Positions 13,092 to 21,663 of a stretch of 64,000 bases of DNA are shown here, in pieces (position 1 is the first letter of the stretch; every line of letters starts with the position of its first letter). The DNA comes from a virus, in IMG/VR virus record IMGVR_UViG_3300041586_000126, positions 1 through 64,000 of that record. The stretch is one strand, 5' to 3'. The position numbers and the translations under genes were made by a program. The notes under the pieces were generated by a model that worked only from the letters and a program-made list of their open reading frames with translations, searched no databases and was not told where the DNA came from.

Positions 13092-13954
13092 CAGACTCAA
13101 TCTATATACATGCTGAGCCCCTACTGTTAAAGTTATACCCCAATTTTGAGGAATTTACTGATAAAGAAAAGGATAATATTCTAGAAAAAGTAGCCCTAAA
13201 ATATCAAGAAGTAATTAATAATGATTATGGTAGAATAACATGTGATGTTTTTAACGTGAAGGATCATAGATTAGAGATGAAAACTGAAGCTGTTATTCGT
13301 ACTGCTTATTTTAGAGCTACTAGAAGATATGCCCAGTGGATTACAAAACAGGAAGGAATAGAAAAAGAAATATTGGATATTAAGGGATTAGAATTTATGA
13401 AAGCTAATTTTCCTCCAATATTAGGGAAATTCTTCAATAGTATTCTTGAACAAGTATTAAAAGGGGAAAAAAAAGATAATATTATAGAACAAATTAAAGT
13501 GTTTAAAAAACAAATAATTGATGGGGAAATCCCTCTTACTAAACTAGGAAATCCTACATCTGTTAAAAAGTTGAGTAAATATAGTGGAACAAATGCAAGA
13601 GCAGGGGAAATGTTCACCGAAATATTAAAAGGAGCCCCAGCTCCTGTAAAGGCCGCTATCCGATATAATGATTTATTAAAATTGTGGCAGTTAGATAAAA
13701 AGCATGACTTAATAACTCAATCGGATAAAGTAAAATGGATATACTTAAGAGATAATCCCTATAAAATAGAATCACTAGCATTTCAAGACCATGATATACC
13801 CGAAAAAATACAAGAATTTTTAAATAAGTATGCTAACCGTAGAATAGTATTTGAGACTATATTACTAAATAAATTAGAAGGGTTTTTTGGGGATCTTGAA
13901 TGGTCTCTTGATTTGAATCCCTATTTAAACAATTTTTCTTTCTTTGAAATTTAA
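13088..13954 (+). CDS. Family B DNA polymerase, C-terminal part (palm end and thumb), 288 aa
   Basis: From GTG 13088 the frame reads V-TDSIYIHAEPLL, the second half of motif C, then a KxY-like region (RRYAQWITK) and the thumb, with no further frameshift to TAA. The first catalytic Asp of DTDS is missing if translation begins at GTG. The piece at 13014-13091 carries it in another frame. Whether the cell uses coupled initiation, a recoding event or a spliced message, or whether this is a sequence error, cannot be decided here. Confidence 0.85.
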   Translation: MTDSIYIHAEPLLLKLYPNFEEFTDKEKDNILEKVALKYQEVINNDYGRITCDVFNVKDHRLEMKTEAVIRTAYFRATRRYAQWITKQEGIEKEILDIKGLEFMKANFPPILGKFFNSILEQVLKGEKKDNIIEQIKVFKKQIIDGEIPLTKLGNPTSVKKLSKYSGTNARAGEMFTEILKGAPAPVKAAIRYNDLLKLWQLDKKHDLITQSDKVKWIYLRDNPYKIESLAFQDHDIPEKIQEFLNKYANRRIVFETILLNKLEGFFGDLEWSLDLNPYLNNFSFFEI

Positions 13955-13962
13955 AACAAATT

Positions 13963-14694
13963 ATGATAAACAGAAACTTATTACAAAGCACAATATCTAA
14001 ATATTTTCTAGGTGATTTACATAAATCAGTTAAATGGAGAATTAAAGATAACACATTAACCGTTTATGCCCAAAGTGAAGGATTAGTATGTAAAACTTTA
14101 TTAAACAAATTCCCTGTACAAGATAGTGAAATAGGAGTATTTGATACAGATAAATTAGTTAAGCTTTTGTCTATTACTAATGGTGACTTATTAATGAGTC
14201 TAAGTGGTAACAAGGCATTAAAAAATGTTATGTACATTGAAGATGCTAATTTTAATTTAACTTATACTTTAGCAGACCCTTTAGCAATAGGTAAAACTAG
14301 TTGGGTAACCGATCCTGAATTTGATGTTGAATTGGATTTAAGTGACGATGATATATCTCATTTAATAAAAGCTAAAGGAGCATTAGACGCTACTAGTGTT
14401 CTTATTAAAACCACAGAAAATTTAAATGGAACTCTAGTGTGTGAATTTATGTTTAGTCCGGAGGCAATAGAAGATAATTATAGTAATAAGATATCATATC
14501 AAATTCAGGGCAACATTAAAGAAGAAGGAATGCGTCTTCCGTTTAATGCTCTAAAGTTTAGTGAAATATTAAAAAATAACAAAGACATGACTACCGCTAA
14601 ACTATTTATAGCAAATAGTGGTATGATGAAAATGGAATTCACGTCTGAGCATATAGAAAGTACTTATTACCTACTACGAAACGAGTTAAACTAA
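13963..14694 (+). CDS. Sliding clamp (gp45-like), 243 aa
   Basis: DNA polymerase processivity factor. Length and pattern fit T4 gp45 (228 aa): two similar domains with a central DPEFDVELDLSDDDISHLIKA segment and a C-terminal acidic/hydrophobic strand pair. It follows the polymerase by 8 bases, the order polymerase-clamp-(chaperonin)-clamp loader. In T4 the clamp is also the coactivator for gp55-driven late transcription, which may apply here given the gp55-like gene at 45848. Confidence 0.85.
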   Translation: MINRNLLQSTISKYFLGDLHKSVKWRIKDNTLTVYAQSEGLVCKTLLNKFPVQDSEIGVFDTDKLVKLLSITNGDLLMSLSGNKALKNVMYIEDANFNLTYTLADPLAIGKTSWVTDPEFDVELDLSDDDISHLIKAKGALDATSVLIKTTENLNGTLVCEFMFSPEAIEDNYSNKISYQIQGNIKEEGMRLPFNALKFSEILKNNKDMTTAKLFIANSGMMKMEFTSEHIESTYYLLRNELN

Positions 14695-14708
14695 ATATTA
14701 TAAGGAAT

Positions 14709-14741
14709 TTGGTACCCCATATTAGGGTTTGTATATTTAAG
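14709..14741 (+). promoter_or_regulatory. Promoter of the groES-groEL operon
   Basis: -33 TTGG (14709-14712), 19-nt spacer with TACCCC, -7 TATATTTAAG (14732-14741). Confidence 0.75.
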
Positions 14742-14763
14742 TATAATATTAAAATCATTATAA

Positions 14764-15087
14764 ATGACAAAGAAAAGAAAGTCTATTAAAACCATTACTG
14801 ATCCTTTATTGGAACCCTATTTCATTACAAAAGATGAATATAGTTATACAATAAAGATGAACGTAACTTCAGATAAAACACATTTTAGATCCAAACAATC
14901 TACCCCTAAAACATACGAAAAATCCTTATTTTACCATCCTACTATGGAAGCGGCCTTAATAAAGATTTCAGTACTAAAATCCCACGATAAGGATTACAAG
15001 AGTTTAAGTGAGTACATAGAAAATTATAAACAAGTAACATTAAATTTAAAACAATACGTAAATGAGAGAACTAAAAGCATTTTATGA
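14764..15087 (+). CDS. Hypothetical protein, 107 aa
   Basis: Basic protein starting MTKKRKSIKTITD, with no recognised domain. Its last 26 bases overlap the groES start in another frame, so its translation probably assists that of groES. First gene after the promoter at 14709-14741. Confidence 0.75.
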   Translation: MTKKRKSIKTITDPLLEPYFITKDEYSYTIKMNVTSDKTHFRSKQSTPKTYEKSLFYHPTMEAALIKISVLKSHDKDYKSLSEYIENYKQVTLNLKQYVNERTKSIL

Positions 15088-15364
15088 TGCATGCATCGTT
15101 AAACCCATAGAAATAGAAGAGACTGTTTATGGTAACATCATCGTTCCTGATATGGGAAAGGATACAAATACCTTTGGGGAAGTAATTGCTGTAGGGCCTG
15201 GTAGGTATACTATCAGTGGAGTACTATTAGTACCACAAGTAAAAATAGGCGATAAAGTAGTACTCCCTACTCAGGGTTTCACAAAATTACCATTTGAAGG
15301 GGTAGAGTACTACATCGGGCCAGAGAACCAGGTGCTCGCAAAAGTTCAAGAAATAACTAAATAA
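15062..15364 (+). CDS. groES: Co-chaperonin GroES, 100 aa
   Basis: Lid of the chaperonin chamber. Typical features are the N-terminal beta strand with KPIEIEETVYGNIIVPD, a mobile-loop region (about 20-35), GEVIAVGPGRY (40-50) and KIGDKVVLP (about 61-69). Length is as in bacterial GroES. Many T4-type phages use a divergent gp31 instead; here a recognisable GroES is paired with its own GroEL 10 bases downstream. Confidence 0.88.
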   Translation: MRELKAFYDACIVKPIEIEETVYGNIIVPDMGKDTNTFGEVIAVGPGRYTISGVLLVPQVKIGDKVVLPTQGFTKLPFEGVEYYIGPENQVLAKVQEITK

Positions 15365-15374
15365 TAAGTAAGAA

Positions 15375-17009
15375 ATGGAAACAAAAATTCATTATGGTAA
15401 AGATGCCAGAACAAAGTTACAAAACGGTATAGATAAACTAGCAGATGCTGTAGTATCTACTTTAGGACCAAATGGTCGAAATGTAGTAATATTTAGAGGG
15501 TCTCAAGATGCTCCACAATCTACTAAGGATGGTGTTACGGTGGCTAAAGCTTTTTTATTAGATGATCCTAGTGAAGAATTAGGAGTGTTACTAATTAAAC
15601 AAGCAGCAGTTAAAACCGCCGAAAAAGCAGGTGATGGTACAACTACATCTACTTTATTAGCTAGGGAAATGATTCGTAAGGGTTTATCTCATTTAGATAA
15701 TGGGGAAAATGCTGTTGAAATTAAAAGACAAATTGAAGGAGCTATTAAAGAAGTAGTAGCAGACTTAAGGAGTAATGTATCTGAAAATATATCATCCGAG
15801 GATCAACTGGAACAGATAGCTACAATTTCTGCAAATAATGACATTGAAACAGGTAAATTAATTGCTCAGGCCATTAATAAAGTAGGATTAGAGGGTGTAG
15901 TACATATAGAGGAATCCAAAACTGGGGATACTTACCTTGAAACCGTTGAAGGAATGCAGTTTGATCGTGGGTATAAGTCACCTTACTTTGTTACAGATAA
16001 CAACACTATGTCCTGTACTTTAGATAACCCCTCAATATTAATTTTAGATCAAAGGTTAAATACCGTGAAGGAATTATTACCTATACTTGAAGCAGTATCT
16101 AGCCAAGGAAAATCTCTATTAATTATTGCCGAGGATATTGATAATGAAGCACTAGCCACTCTAATTGTAAACAAGATGAGAGGTACGTTTAATGTATGTG
16201 CTGTTAAATCTCCTGATTTTGGGGAAAGAAGAAAACTTATTTTGGAAGATATTGCTAATCTAACAGGTGGTGTGGTATTTAGTAAAGATAAAGGTATGAA
16301 GCTGGACAAATTCAGTTGGGATTGGTTTGGTGAAGCTCGAATAGCAACCATTACAAAAGAACAAACTACTATAGTAGATGGTAAGGGAGATGCTGAGGTA
16401 ATAGGAAAACGAGTTGACGAGTTACAAATGCAAATCGAAAAAAGTAAAACTCCTTACGAAAAAGAACAACTACAAAATAGATTATCTAAATTTGTTGGTG
16501 GTGTAGCTATTGTTCACGTTGGGGGAGGAACTGAAACTGAGATGTTGGAAAAAAAGGATAGAGTTGATGATGCACTTCATGCTACAAAAGCAGCTATTGA
16601 AGAGGGTATTGTACCTGGAGGTGGTAAAGCATTGTTAGTTGCACGTGAAGCCATTACTCGTGGTAGTATAGGTGCAAAAATTGTATATGATGCTTGTGGT
16701 ATGCCCTTTGAGCAAATCTTAGCGAATGCTGGTATTACCAAAACTGATTCTAGTATACTAGCACGAGATATTATCAAAAATGATGGTACATGGTTTTCAT
16801 ATAATCTTAGAACATCTGAAGTTGAAAATTTTAAAGAAGCAGGTATTATTGATCCTACTAAAGTTACGAGATTAGCACTTGAAAACGCCGCCTCTGTAGC
16901 AGGAACAGTTCTATTAACTGAATGTACTTTAACTCAAGATAAAACATCTCAATTAGAAAAAATGAGAATGTTAGATTCTAACTCCCAAATGGGAGGAGGA
17001 ATGATGTAA
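15375..17009 (+). CDS. groEL: Chaperonin GroEL, 544 aa
   Basis: Full-length chaperonin subunit. The ATP-binding segment DGTTTSTLLAREM lies near residues 86-98 and VSTLGPNGRNVV near 27-38. The apical domain is complete and the C-terminus is the Gly/Met-rich MGGGMM tail of true GroEL. Together with the linked GroES the phage carries a complete chaperonin system, probably for folding capsid protein. Expressed from the promoter at 14709; a terminator follows at 17220. Confidence 0.95.
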   Translation: METKIHYGKDARTKLQNGIDKLADAVVSTLGPNGRNVVIFRGSQDAPQSTKDGVTVAKAFLLDDPSEELGVLLIKQAAVKTAEKAGDGTTTSTLLAREMIRKGLSHLDNGENAVEIKRQIEGAIKEVVADLRSNVSENISSEDQLEQIATISANNDIETGKLIAQAINKVGLEGVVHIEESKTGDTYLETVEGMQFDRGYKSPYFVTDNNTMSCTLDNPSILILDQRLNTVKELLPILEAVSSQGKSLLIIAEDIDNEALATLIVNKMRGTFNVCAVKSPDFGERRKLILEDIANLTGGVVFSKDKGMKLDKFSWDWFGEARIATITKEQTTIVDGKGDAEVIGKRVDELQMQIEKSKTPYEKEQLQNRLSKFVGGVAIVHVGGGTETEMLEKKDRVDDALHATKAAIEEGIVPGGGKALLVAREAITRGSIGAKIVYDACGMPFEQILANAGITKTDSSILARDIIKNDGTWFSYNLRTSEVENFKEAGIIDPTKVTRLALENAASVAGTVLLTECTLTQDKTSQLEKMRMLDSNSQMGGGMM

Positions 17010-17044
17010 ACACTTAATCAATTAATCAATAAATAATAATAAAA

Positions 17045-17212
17045 ATGAGTAAACAAGAAATTTTTGAAGCAATGGAAGGTCATTTTCATACTTTAGCAGA
17101 AAACAATTCAGGGACTACAAAATCCTCACAACAAAGAGCACGTTCTGCGGCTATGTCAATCAAGAAACTGGTTACAGATTATAAAAAAGCATCTGTAGAA
17201 GAATCTAAATAA
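17045..17212 (+). CDS. Histone H1-like (Hc1-type) protein, 55 aa
   Basis: Small Lys/Ser/Ala-rich protein with SQQRARSAAMSIKKLV, like the KAAGTRxRKALQELK helix of the Hc1-type histone H1-like proteins common in Bacteroidota. It would bind DNA without sequence preference. It sits in the groEL operon, 35 bases after its stop and before the terminator. The family call is by pattern only. Confidence 0.65.
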   Translation: MSKQEIFEAMEGHFHTLAENNSGTTKSSQQRARSAAMSIKKLVTDYKKASVEESK

Positions 17213-17219
17213 TTTAATT

Positions 17220-17251
17220 GAGGGAGTGTTAGGCTCCCTCATTTATTTTTT
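17220..17251 (+). terminator. Terminator of the groEL operon
   Basis: Stem GAGGGAG (17220-17226) / CTCCCTC (17234-17240), then ATTTATTTTTT. The next promoter overlaps it. Confidence 0.75.
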
Positions 17252-17260
17252 GTATATTAT
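17230..17260 (+). promoter_or_regulatory. Promoter overlapping the terminator hairpin
   Basis: -33 TAGG (17230-17233) lies in the hairpin loop; 19-nt spacer covers the right arm and T run; -7 TATATTAT (17253-17260) runs into the ATG at 17259, implying a leaderless message or a start at the next ATG (17265). Confidence 0.5.
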
Positions 17261-17531
17261 GGATATGGAAGACACTAAAATCATGGAATTCCCAATGCTT
17301 ATTGCTAGAAGACAACCACCATCAGATCGTTGGAGGCTAGTTAGTGATGAACCTGACGGGACTATATATAAAACATTAACAGATACTCTCGAGGCATATA
17401 TGTCTAAAACAGAGTTTAAGGGTGATTACAAACTATCACCTTTAGAAGGAAAATTATTTGCTATAAATGTAGAGGAAGTAATTATGGAAAAACCAATAGA
17501 AAAAAAATTCTCATTATACGGTGAGTATTGA
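17259..17531 (+). CDS. Hypothetical protein, 90 aa
   Basis: ATG 17259 (or 17265, MEDTKIMEF). Contains PMLIARRQPPSDRWRLVSDE and GEYSPL-type short strands; no domain recognised. It precedes the clamp loader gene by 3 bases, so it belongs to the replication operon. Confidence 0.7.
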   Translation: MDMEDTKIMEFPMLIARRQPPSDRWRLVSDEPDGTIYKTLTDTLEAYMSKTEFKGDYKLSPLEGKLFAINVEEVIMEKPIEKKFSLYGEY

Positions 17532-17534
17532 TTT

Positions 17535-18452
17535 ATGGATAATACAGAAAACACATTACTGAACGAAAAACATAGGCCCTCTAGTTTAGATAACTATGTT
17601 GGCAATGCTAACTTAAAATTATCAATTGCTGCCCAACTAGAAAACAATGATATACAGAACTATTTATTTTATGGTACAGCGGGAGTAGGTAAAACTACAT
17701 TAGCTAAAATCATTGTAGGTAAACTTAATTGTGATTATCTTTACATCAATGCGAGTGATGAAAGAGGAATTGAGACTATTAGGGATAAGGTATCAAGTTT
17801 TGCAAGTGTTGCATCTTTTAAACCAATTAAAGTAGTAATTTTAGATGAAGCCGATTTTTTAACAATACAGGCTCAAGCATCACTCAGAAATATTATTGAA
17901 ACATTTTCACGTACTACTAGGTTTATTTTAACCTGTAATTACGTGGAAAGAATTATAGACCCCTTACAATCAAGATGTCAAACCTTTAAAATAATACCAC
18001 CTACAAAAAAAGAAGTAGCAGAACATATAGCAAATATTTGTGATATTGAAAGCATTAGTTATGAACCAAATGCCATTGGAAAAATCGTTAACAGGTTTTA
18101 TCCTGATATACGCAAAATGCTTAATACAATTCAATCAAGTAGTACTGGAGGGGAATTAAAGATTGATGATTCTTTACTTATCTCAACGGGTTATATGTCT
18201 GCTATTGTAGGTGAATTACAATTAAAAACACCCCAAATTAAAAAAATAAGGCAAATATTAGCTAATTCAAATATTGATGATTTTGAGGATTTATTTAGAT
18301 ACTTGTTTGAAAATGCAGAGGAATACCTCCCAGGTAAAATGGGTACAGCAGCAATTTTAATAAATGATCATCAATATAAGGCTAATTTTCGCTTAGATAA
18401 AGAAATTAATATAATAAGTTGCATCCACAGTTTAATAGAATCAAAAAACTAA
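17535..18452 (+). CDS. Clamp loader ATPase subunit (gp44-like), 305 aa
   Basis: AAA+ ATPase that loads the sliding clamp. Walker A GTAGVGKTT (47-55), Walker B VVILDEAD (100-107), sensor ILTCNY (131-136) and arginine finger SRC (146-148). Length matches T4 gp44 (319 aa). The small subunit gene follows at 18718. Confidence 0.93.
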   Translation: MDNTENTLLNEKHRPSSLDNYVGNANLKLSIAAQLENNDIQNYLFYGTAGVGKTTLAKIIVGKLNCDYLYINASDERGIETIRDKVSSFASVASFKPIKVVILDEADFLTIQAQASLRNIIETFSRTTRFILTCNYVERIIDPLQSRCQTFKIIPPTKKEVAEHIANICDIESISYEPNAIGKIVNRFYPDIRKMLNTIQSSSTGGELKIDDSLLISTGYMSAIVGELQLKTPQIKKIRQILANSNIDDFEDLFRYLFENAEEYLPGKMGTAAILINDHQYKANFRLDKEINIISCIHSLIESKN

Positions 18453-18471
18453 CAATAAATAATAAATAATT

Positions 18472-18717
18472 ATGAACCAAAAATCAACACCACAACTAAA
18501 TATAGATTTAAGTAATACCACAGGAATTTTAAACTCTGAGGGTGGGAGTATTTTCGTAAGTGGAGTAATTCTAAGAAAAATTTCTAAATTTATAGCAGGA
18601 ACAGATAGTGATGCTATTATGCCCATCCCTGTATTTTATGATCCTCTTTCAATGAAAATCCTAGGAGAAGGTATACCCGTAGAGTTAAGGGAAGAATTAA
18701 AGGATGAACTTATATAA
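18472..18717 (+). CDS. Hypothetical protein between clamp loader genes, 81 aa
   Basis: Contains IFVSGVILRKISKF and an acidic C-terminus ELREELKDELI. No family recognised. It sits between the large and small clamp loader subunits and its stop is directly followed by the ATG of the next gene. Confidence 0.75.
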   Translation: MNQKSTPQLNIDLSNTTGILNSEGGSIFVSGVILRKISKFIAGTDSDAIMPIPVFYDPLSMKILGEGIPVELREELKDELI

Positions 18718-19131
18718 ATGAAAAATATATTTTGTTGGATTAAGGAGATAAATTCAAAAAAATCTCCTGCATCCTCCTTTACTGAGGCTGAATGGGATTT
18801 ATTTAATGCCTTCATGATACATAAATTTATGTCTCAAAATACTCAATATATAGAAGTAGTTAATATGGCACAAGCCATTCCTACCCTAGAAAAAGTTATG
18901 ATATATAATGTGTATAAGGAGTTTATTCCCCGAAATAACAATTGGAGCAAATACATTAAATCTTCAGTTAAACGAATTAACACCCAATTAGCAGATCACT
19001 TAAGGGATCACTTTCAATGTTCATCAAGGGAGATAACAGAATACTTAAAATTATTGGATACCACAGAAATAAATCGTATATTAACGAATAGAGGTATAGA
19101 TAAAAAGGAACTTAAACAATTGTTAAAATGA
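18718..19131 (+). CDS. Clamp loader small subunit (gp62-like), 137 aa
   Basis: Assigned from position directly after the gp44-like gene, from size, and from an all-helical pattern (WDLFNAFMIHKFMSQN, then ITEYLKLLDTTEI) like the small gp62 of T4-type marine phages. gp62 is poorly conserved, so the call is moderate. Overlaps the next gene by 4 bases (ATGA). Confidence 0.6.
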   Translation: MKNIFCWIKEINSKKSPASSFTEAEWDLFNAFMIHKFMSQNTQYIEVVNMAQAIPTLEKVMIYNVYKEFIPRNNNWSKYIKSSVKRINTQLADHLRDHFQCSSREITEYLKLLDTTEINRILTNRGIDKKELKQLLK

Positions 19132-19355
19132 CAACACTACTTTATAAAATGCTATTATCATCTGCAGAAGCGGACAAAGCAAAATCAATGTTATCCCTGG
19201 ATTTATTAGGTAAACATGCAGTTGGAATAGGTGACCATTCTACAGGAGATTTTTATAAAAACGCAGAAGAAGCACTTTCAATGTTAGTAGATGCGGATGA
19301 TAGATTGGAAACCTTACATAAATATTTTACTAAAACAACACAAATCAATGGGTAG
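19128..19355 (+). CDS. Hypothetical protein, 75 aa
   Basis: Mostly helical, with AEADKAKSMLSLDLLGKHAVG; no family recognised. Coupled to the upstream gene by an ATGA overlap and overlapping the next start by 8 bases. Confidence 0.7.
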   Translation: MTTLLYKMLLSSAEADKAKSMLSLDLLGKHAVGIGDHSTGDFYKNAEEALSMLVDADDRLETLHKYFTKTTQING

Positions 19356-19923
19356 TTCAATTACTAAATACGAAGAAATTATGAGTGATAGAGAAATTAT
19401 GAACGCAAAAAATCAAAGTAGAGATTCTTTAACAGGGGGGACATACACATTCCCAACTACTGGATCACCAACTATGTGTGAGACATTTTCAACATCAGCA
19501 ACCCTACCAAGTATGTATGAGAGATTTTCACCAGCAACAACCCTACCAAATGGTACTGGGTTTTCACCCAAAGAATTTTTAAGTGACGAAGCAAAGACGA
19601 CAATACATTTTGAACATAAATATCCAGAATTAGCAAATGAGTTTAAAAACATACAACAAGAGCAATACGAATTATTTTCACGGAAAATGATTTCATATGG
19701 GAGGGGTAATATCTCCTTAGGGGGTAACTTAGAAAATAAAGAAGATAAACAACTCTCCCTAACCTCTATATGGATTAGGATGATTGATAAAATGAATAGG
19801 TTAAAAAATATGGTGGTTAAAAACCACACCAACCCCCTAGAAGATGAATCTATAGAAGATACCTGGAGGGATATTTCAAATTATGCTTTAATAGCTTTAT
19901 TAGTAGGGAAAGATAAATGGTGA
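19348..19923 (+). CDS. DUF1599 / nucleotide-modification-associated domain protein, 191 aa
   Basis: I chose ATG 19348, inside the end of the previous gene. Residues about 15-75 are low-complexity Thr/Pro/Ser. The C-terminal half has the pattern YELFSRKMISYGRGNI, SIWIRMIDKMNRLKN, then EDTWRDISNYALIALLV. That is the Nmad1 (DUF1599) signature found with genes for hypermodified DNA bases. It fits the QueD/QueE/FolE cluster as a second hint of modified DNA. Exact reaction unknown. Confidence 0.7.
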   Translation: MGSSITKYEEIMSDREIMNAKNQSRDSLTGGTYTFPTTGSPTMCETFSTSATLPSMYERFSPATTLPNGTGFSPKEFLSDEAKTTIHFEHKYPELANEFKNIQQEQYELFSRKMISYGRGNISLGGNLENKEDKQLSLTSIWIRMIDKMNRLKNMVVKNHTNPLEDESIEDTWRDISNYALIALLVGKDKW

Positions 19924-19951
19924 TAACCTATCATTTTTCGACAAAATCCCC

Positions 19952-19962
19952 ATATGTATAAT
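19952..19962 (+). promoter_or_regulatory. Late-like promoter motif of an HNH gene
   Basis: ATATGTATAAT within CATATGTATAATAAAACA, the same block as at 1896 and 6718. ATG at 19974. Confidence 0.55.
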
Positions 19963-19973
19963 AAAACATAGAT

Positions 19974-20639
19974 ATGAAAAATAAAATATGTACTAAATGT
20001 CATAAAAATTTAAGCTTAAGTTCCTTTAATAAATTAAAAATTTCTAAGGATGGTTTAGCTTATGAGTGTAAGTTATGTGGTGGGGAAAGAAATAAAAAGT
20101 ATAATAAAGATAATAAGGAGAAAATATCACTTACCCATAAAAAACACTATCAAAAAAATAAAAAAACAATAATTGAAAATTCAAAGGTATACAATGAAAA
20201 AAATTATGAAAAAATTAAAGAATATAAAAAATCATACTTAGAAAACCCCACAAATAAAGAAATACAAAAACTAAATGTCAAAGAGTGGAGAACAGAAAAT
20301 ATAGAACATCATAGAAAAACTAGAAGAGAATATATGAGGGATTACAGAAAAACAAACCCCAATTATATTTTAAAAGAAAATGTAAGTCATTACATTAGAA
20401 GGGTTTTAAATGGTGGAAAAAGTGGTTCATATGAAAAATATTTAGGTTGTAATATTGAGGAATATAAGAAATATTTAGAAAATCAATTTGATGAAAAAAT
20501 GACTTGGGAAAGTTATGGTAAGGATGGGTATTGGGAAATTGACCATATTATACCTACTAGTAAGGGGGGTAGCTTCCATTATACTAATACTAGACCCTTA
20601 TCAATTTTTGAAAATCGAAGTAAAAAAGACAAATTATAG
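19974..20639 (+). CDS. HNH homing endonuclease, 221 aa
   Basis: The N-terminal zinc finger ICTKC with ECKLCGG resembles that of the GIY-YIG protein at 6738. A long Lys/Asn-rich linker with coiled-coil character follows. The C-terminal nuclease core is EIDHIIPTSKGGSFHYTN with a terminal NRSKKDKL. It is inserted between the DUF1599 gene and the exonuclease-like gene, 3 bases before the latter's start. Confidence 0.85.
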   Translation: MKNKICTKCHKNLSLSSFNKLKISKDGLAYECKLCGGERNKKYNKDNKEKISLTHKKHYQKNKKTIIENSKVYNEKNYEKIKEYKKSYLENPTNKEIQKLNVKEWRTENIEHHRKTRREYMRDYRKTNPNYILKENVSHYIRRVLNGGKSGSYEKYLGCNIEEYKKYLENQFDEKMTWESYGKDGYWEIDHIIPTSKGGSFHYTNTRPLSIFENRSKKDKL

Positions 20640-20642
20640 GTT

Positions 20643-21611
20643 ATGGCTAAGAAATTACCACAAATAGTAAAAGATATTAGGAATAACCCACCTACACCGG
20701 TTAATTATGCATTTCAAAAGAATATATCATATTCCCAAATGTCAATTTATAGGGATTGCCAATATCGTTGGAAATTACAATATAAGGACAAGAAACGTAA
20801 ATTTACATCTAGTATACATACTGTTTTTGGGAGTGCAATTCATGAGGTAATGCAACATTATTTGGATGTTATGTACAACAAAAATGGGGTTATAGCAAAT
20901 AAAATAGATATTGAAGAATTATTCCGAGAAAAGTATATAGGGGAATACCAAAAACAATATAAGGCCAATAAGGGTAATCATTTCTCTAATGCCGAGGAAA
21001 TGAGGGAGTTTTTTGAAGATGGTATTGGAATTCTAAATTGGTTTAAGAAGAAAAAAAGTGGATATTTTAGTAAAAGAGGAACCTATTTAGTAGGTTGTGA
21101 AATACCTATTATCATTCCCCCTAATAAAATGTCGAATAATGTATTATATACGGGGTATTTAGATGTTGTTATGTACCACGAACCAACAGATACATTTAAG
21201 ATAATCGATATAAAGACATCAACTAAATCATGGGGGGATCAAGATAAAAAGAATGAGAATAAACAATTTCAACTACTATTATACAAACAATATTTCTCTG
21301 AACAATACTCAATACCTCTAGATAAGATTGATATTGAGTTTTTTATATTAAAAAGAAAAGTATTAGATTGGGATGATGATAAATTGAGATCACCACACCA
21401 ATCCTATAGGGTGCAAACCTTTACACCCCCTAGTGGTAAAATAAAATTAAATAGAGCAAAATTAGCAGTTAATAGTTTTATCAATGAATGTTTTAATTCT
21501 AATGGAAAAATTAAAGAAAAAGAATACCCTAAATCACCAAGTAAGTGGGGTTGTAAGTTTTGTCCTTATTCTCATGATGAATTATGTGGTGCCGGAAAAT
21601 TATTTGACTAA
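20643..21611 (+). CDS. PD-(D/E)XK nuclease, RecB/Cas4-like, 322 aa
   Basis: Predicted DNA exonuclease. N-terminal SYSQMSIYRDCQYRWKLQY and FGSAIHEVMQHYLD (His of the RecB motif), then GYLDVVMYHEPTDTFKIIDIKTS with the catalytic D, D-x-K. C-terminal CKFCPYSHDELC together with the early Cys (RDCQ) makes a four-Cys iron-sulfur site as in Cas4/AddB. A recombination or host-DNA-degradation role is inferred from the family. Confidence 0.85.
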   Translation: MAKKLPQIVKDIRNNPPTPVNYAFQKNISYSQMSIYRDCQYRWKLQYKDKKRKFTSSIHTVFGSAIHEVMQHYLDVMYNKNGVIANKIDIEELFREKYIGEYQKQYKANKGNHFSNAEEMREFFEDGIGILNWFKKKKSGYFSKRGTYLVGCEIPIIIPPNKMSNNVLYTGYLDVVMYHEPTDTFKIIDIKTSTKSWGDQDKKNENKQFQLLLYKQYFSEQYSIPLDKIDIEFFILKRKVLDWDDDKLRSPHQSYRVQTFTPPSGKIKLNRAKLAVNSFINECFNSNGKIKEKEYPKSPSKWGCKFCPYSHDELCGAGKLFD

Positions 21612-21663
21612 CATAACTCTTAATTGTGTTTAAACGATAATATGTATCTTAATATAGTTATAT

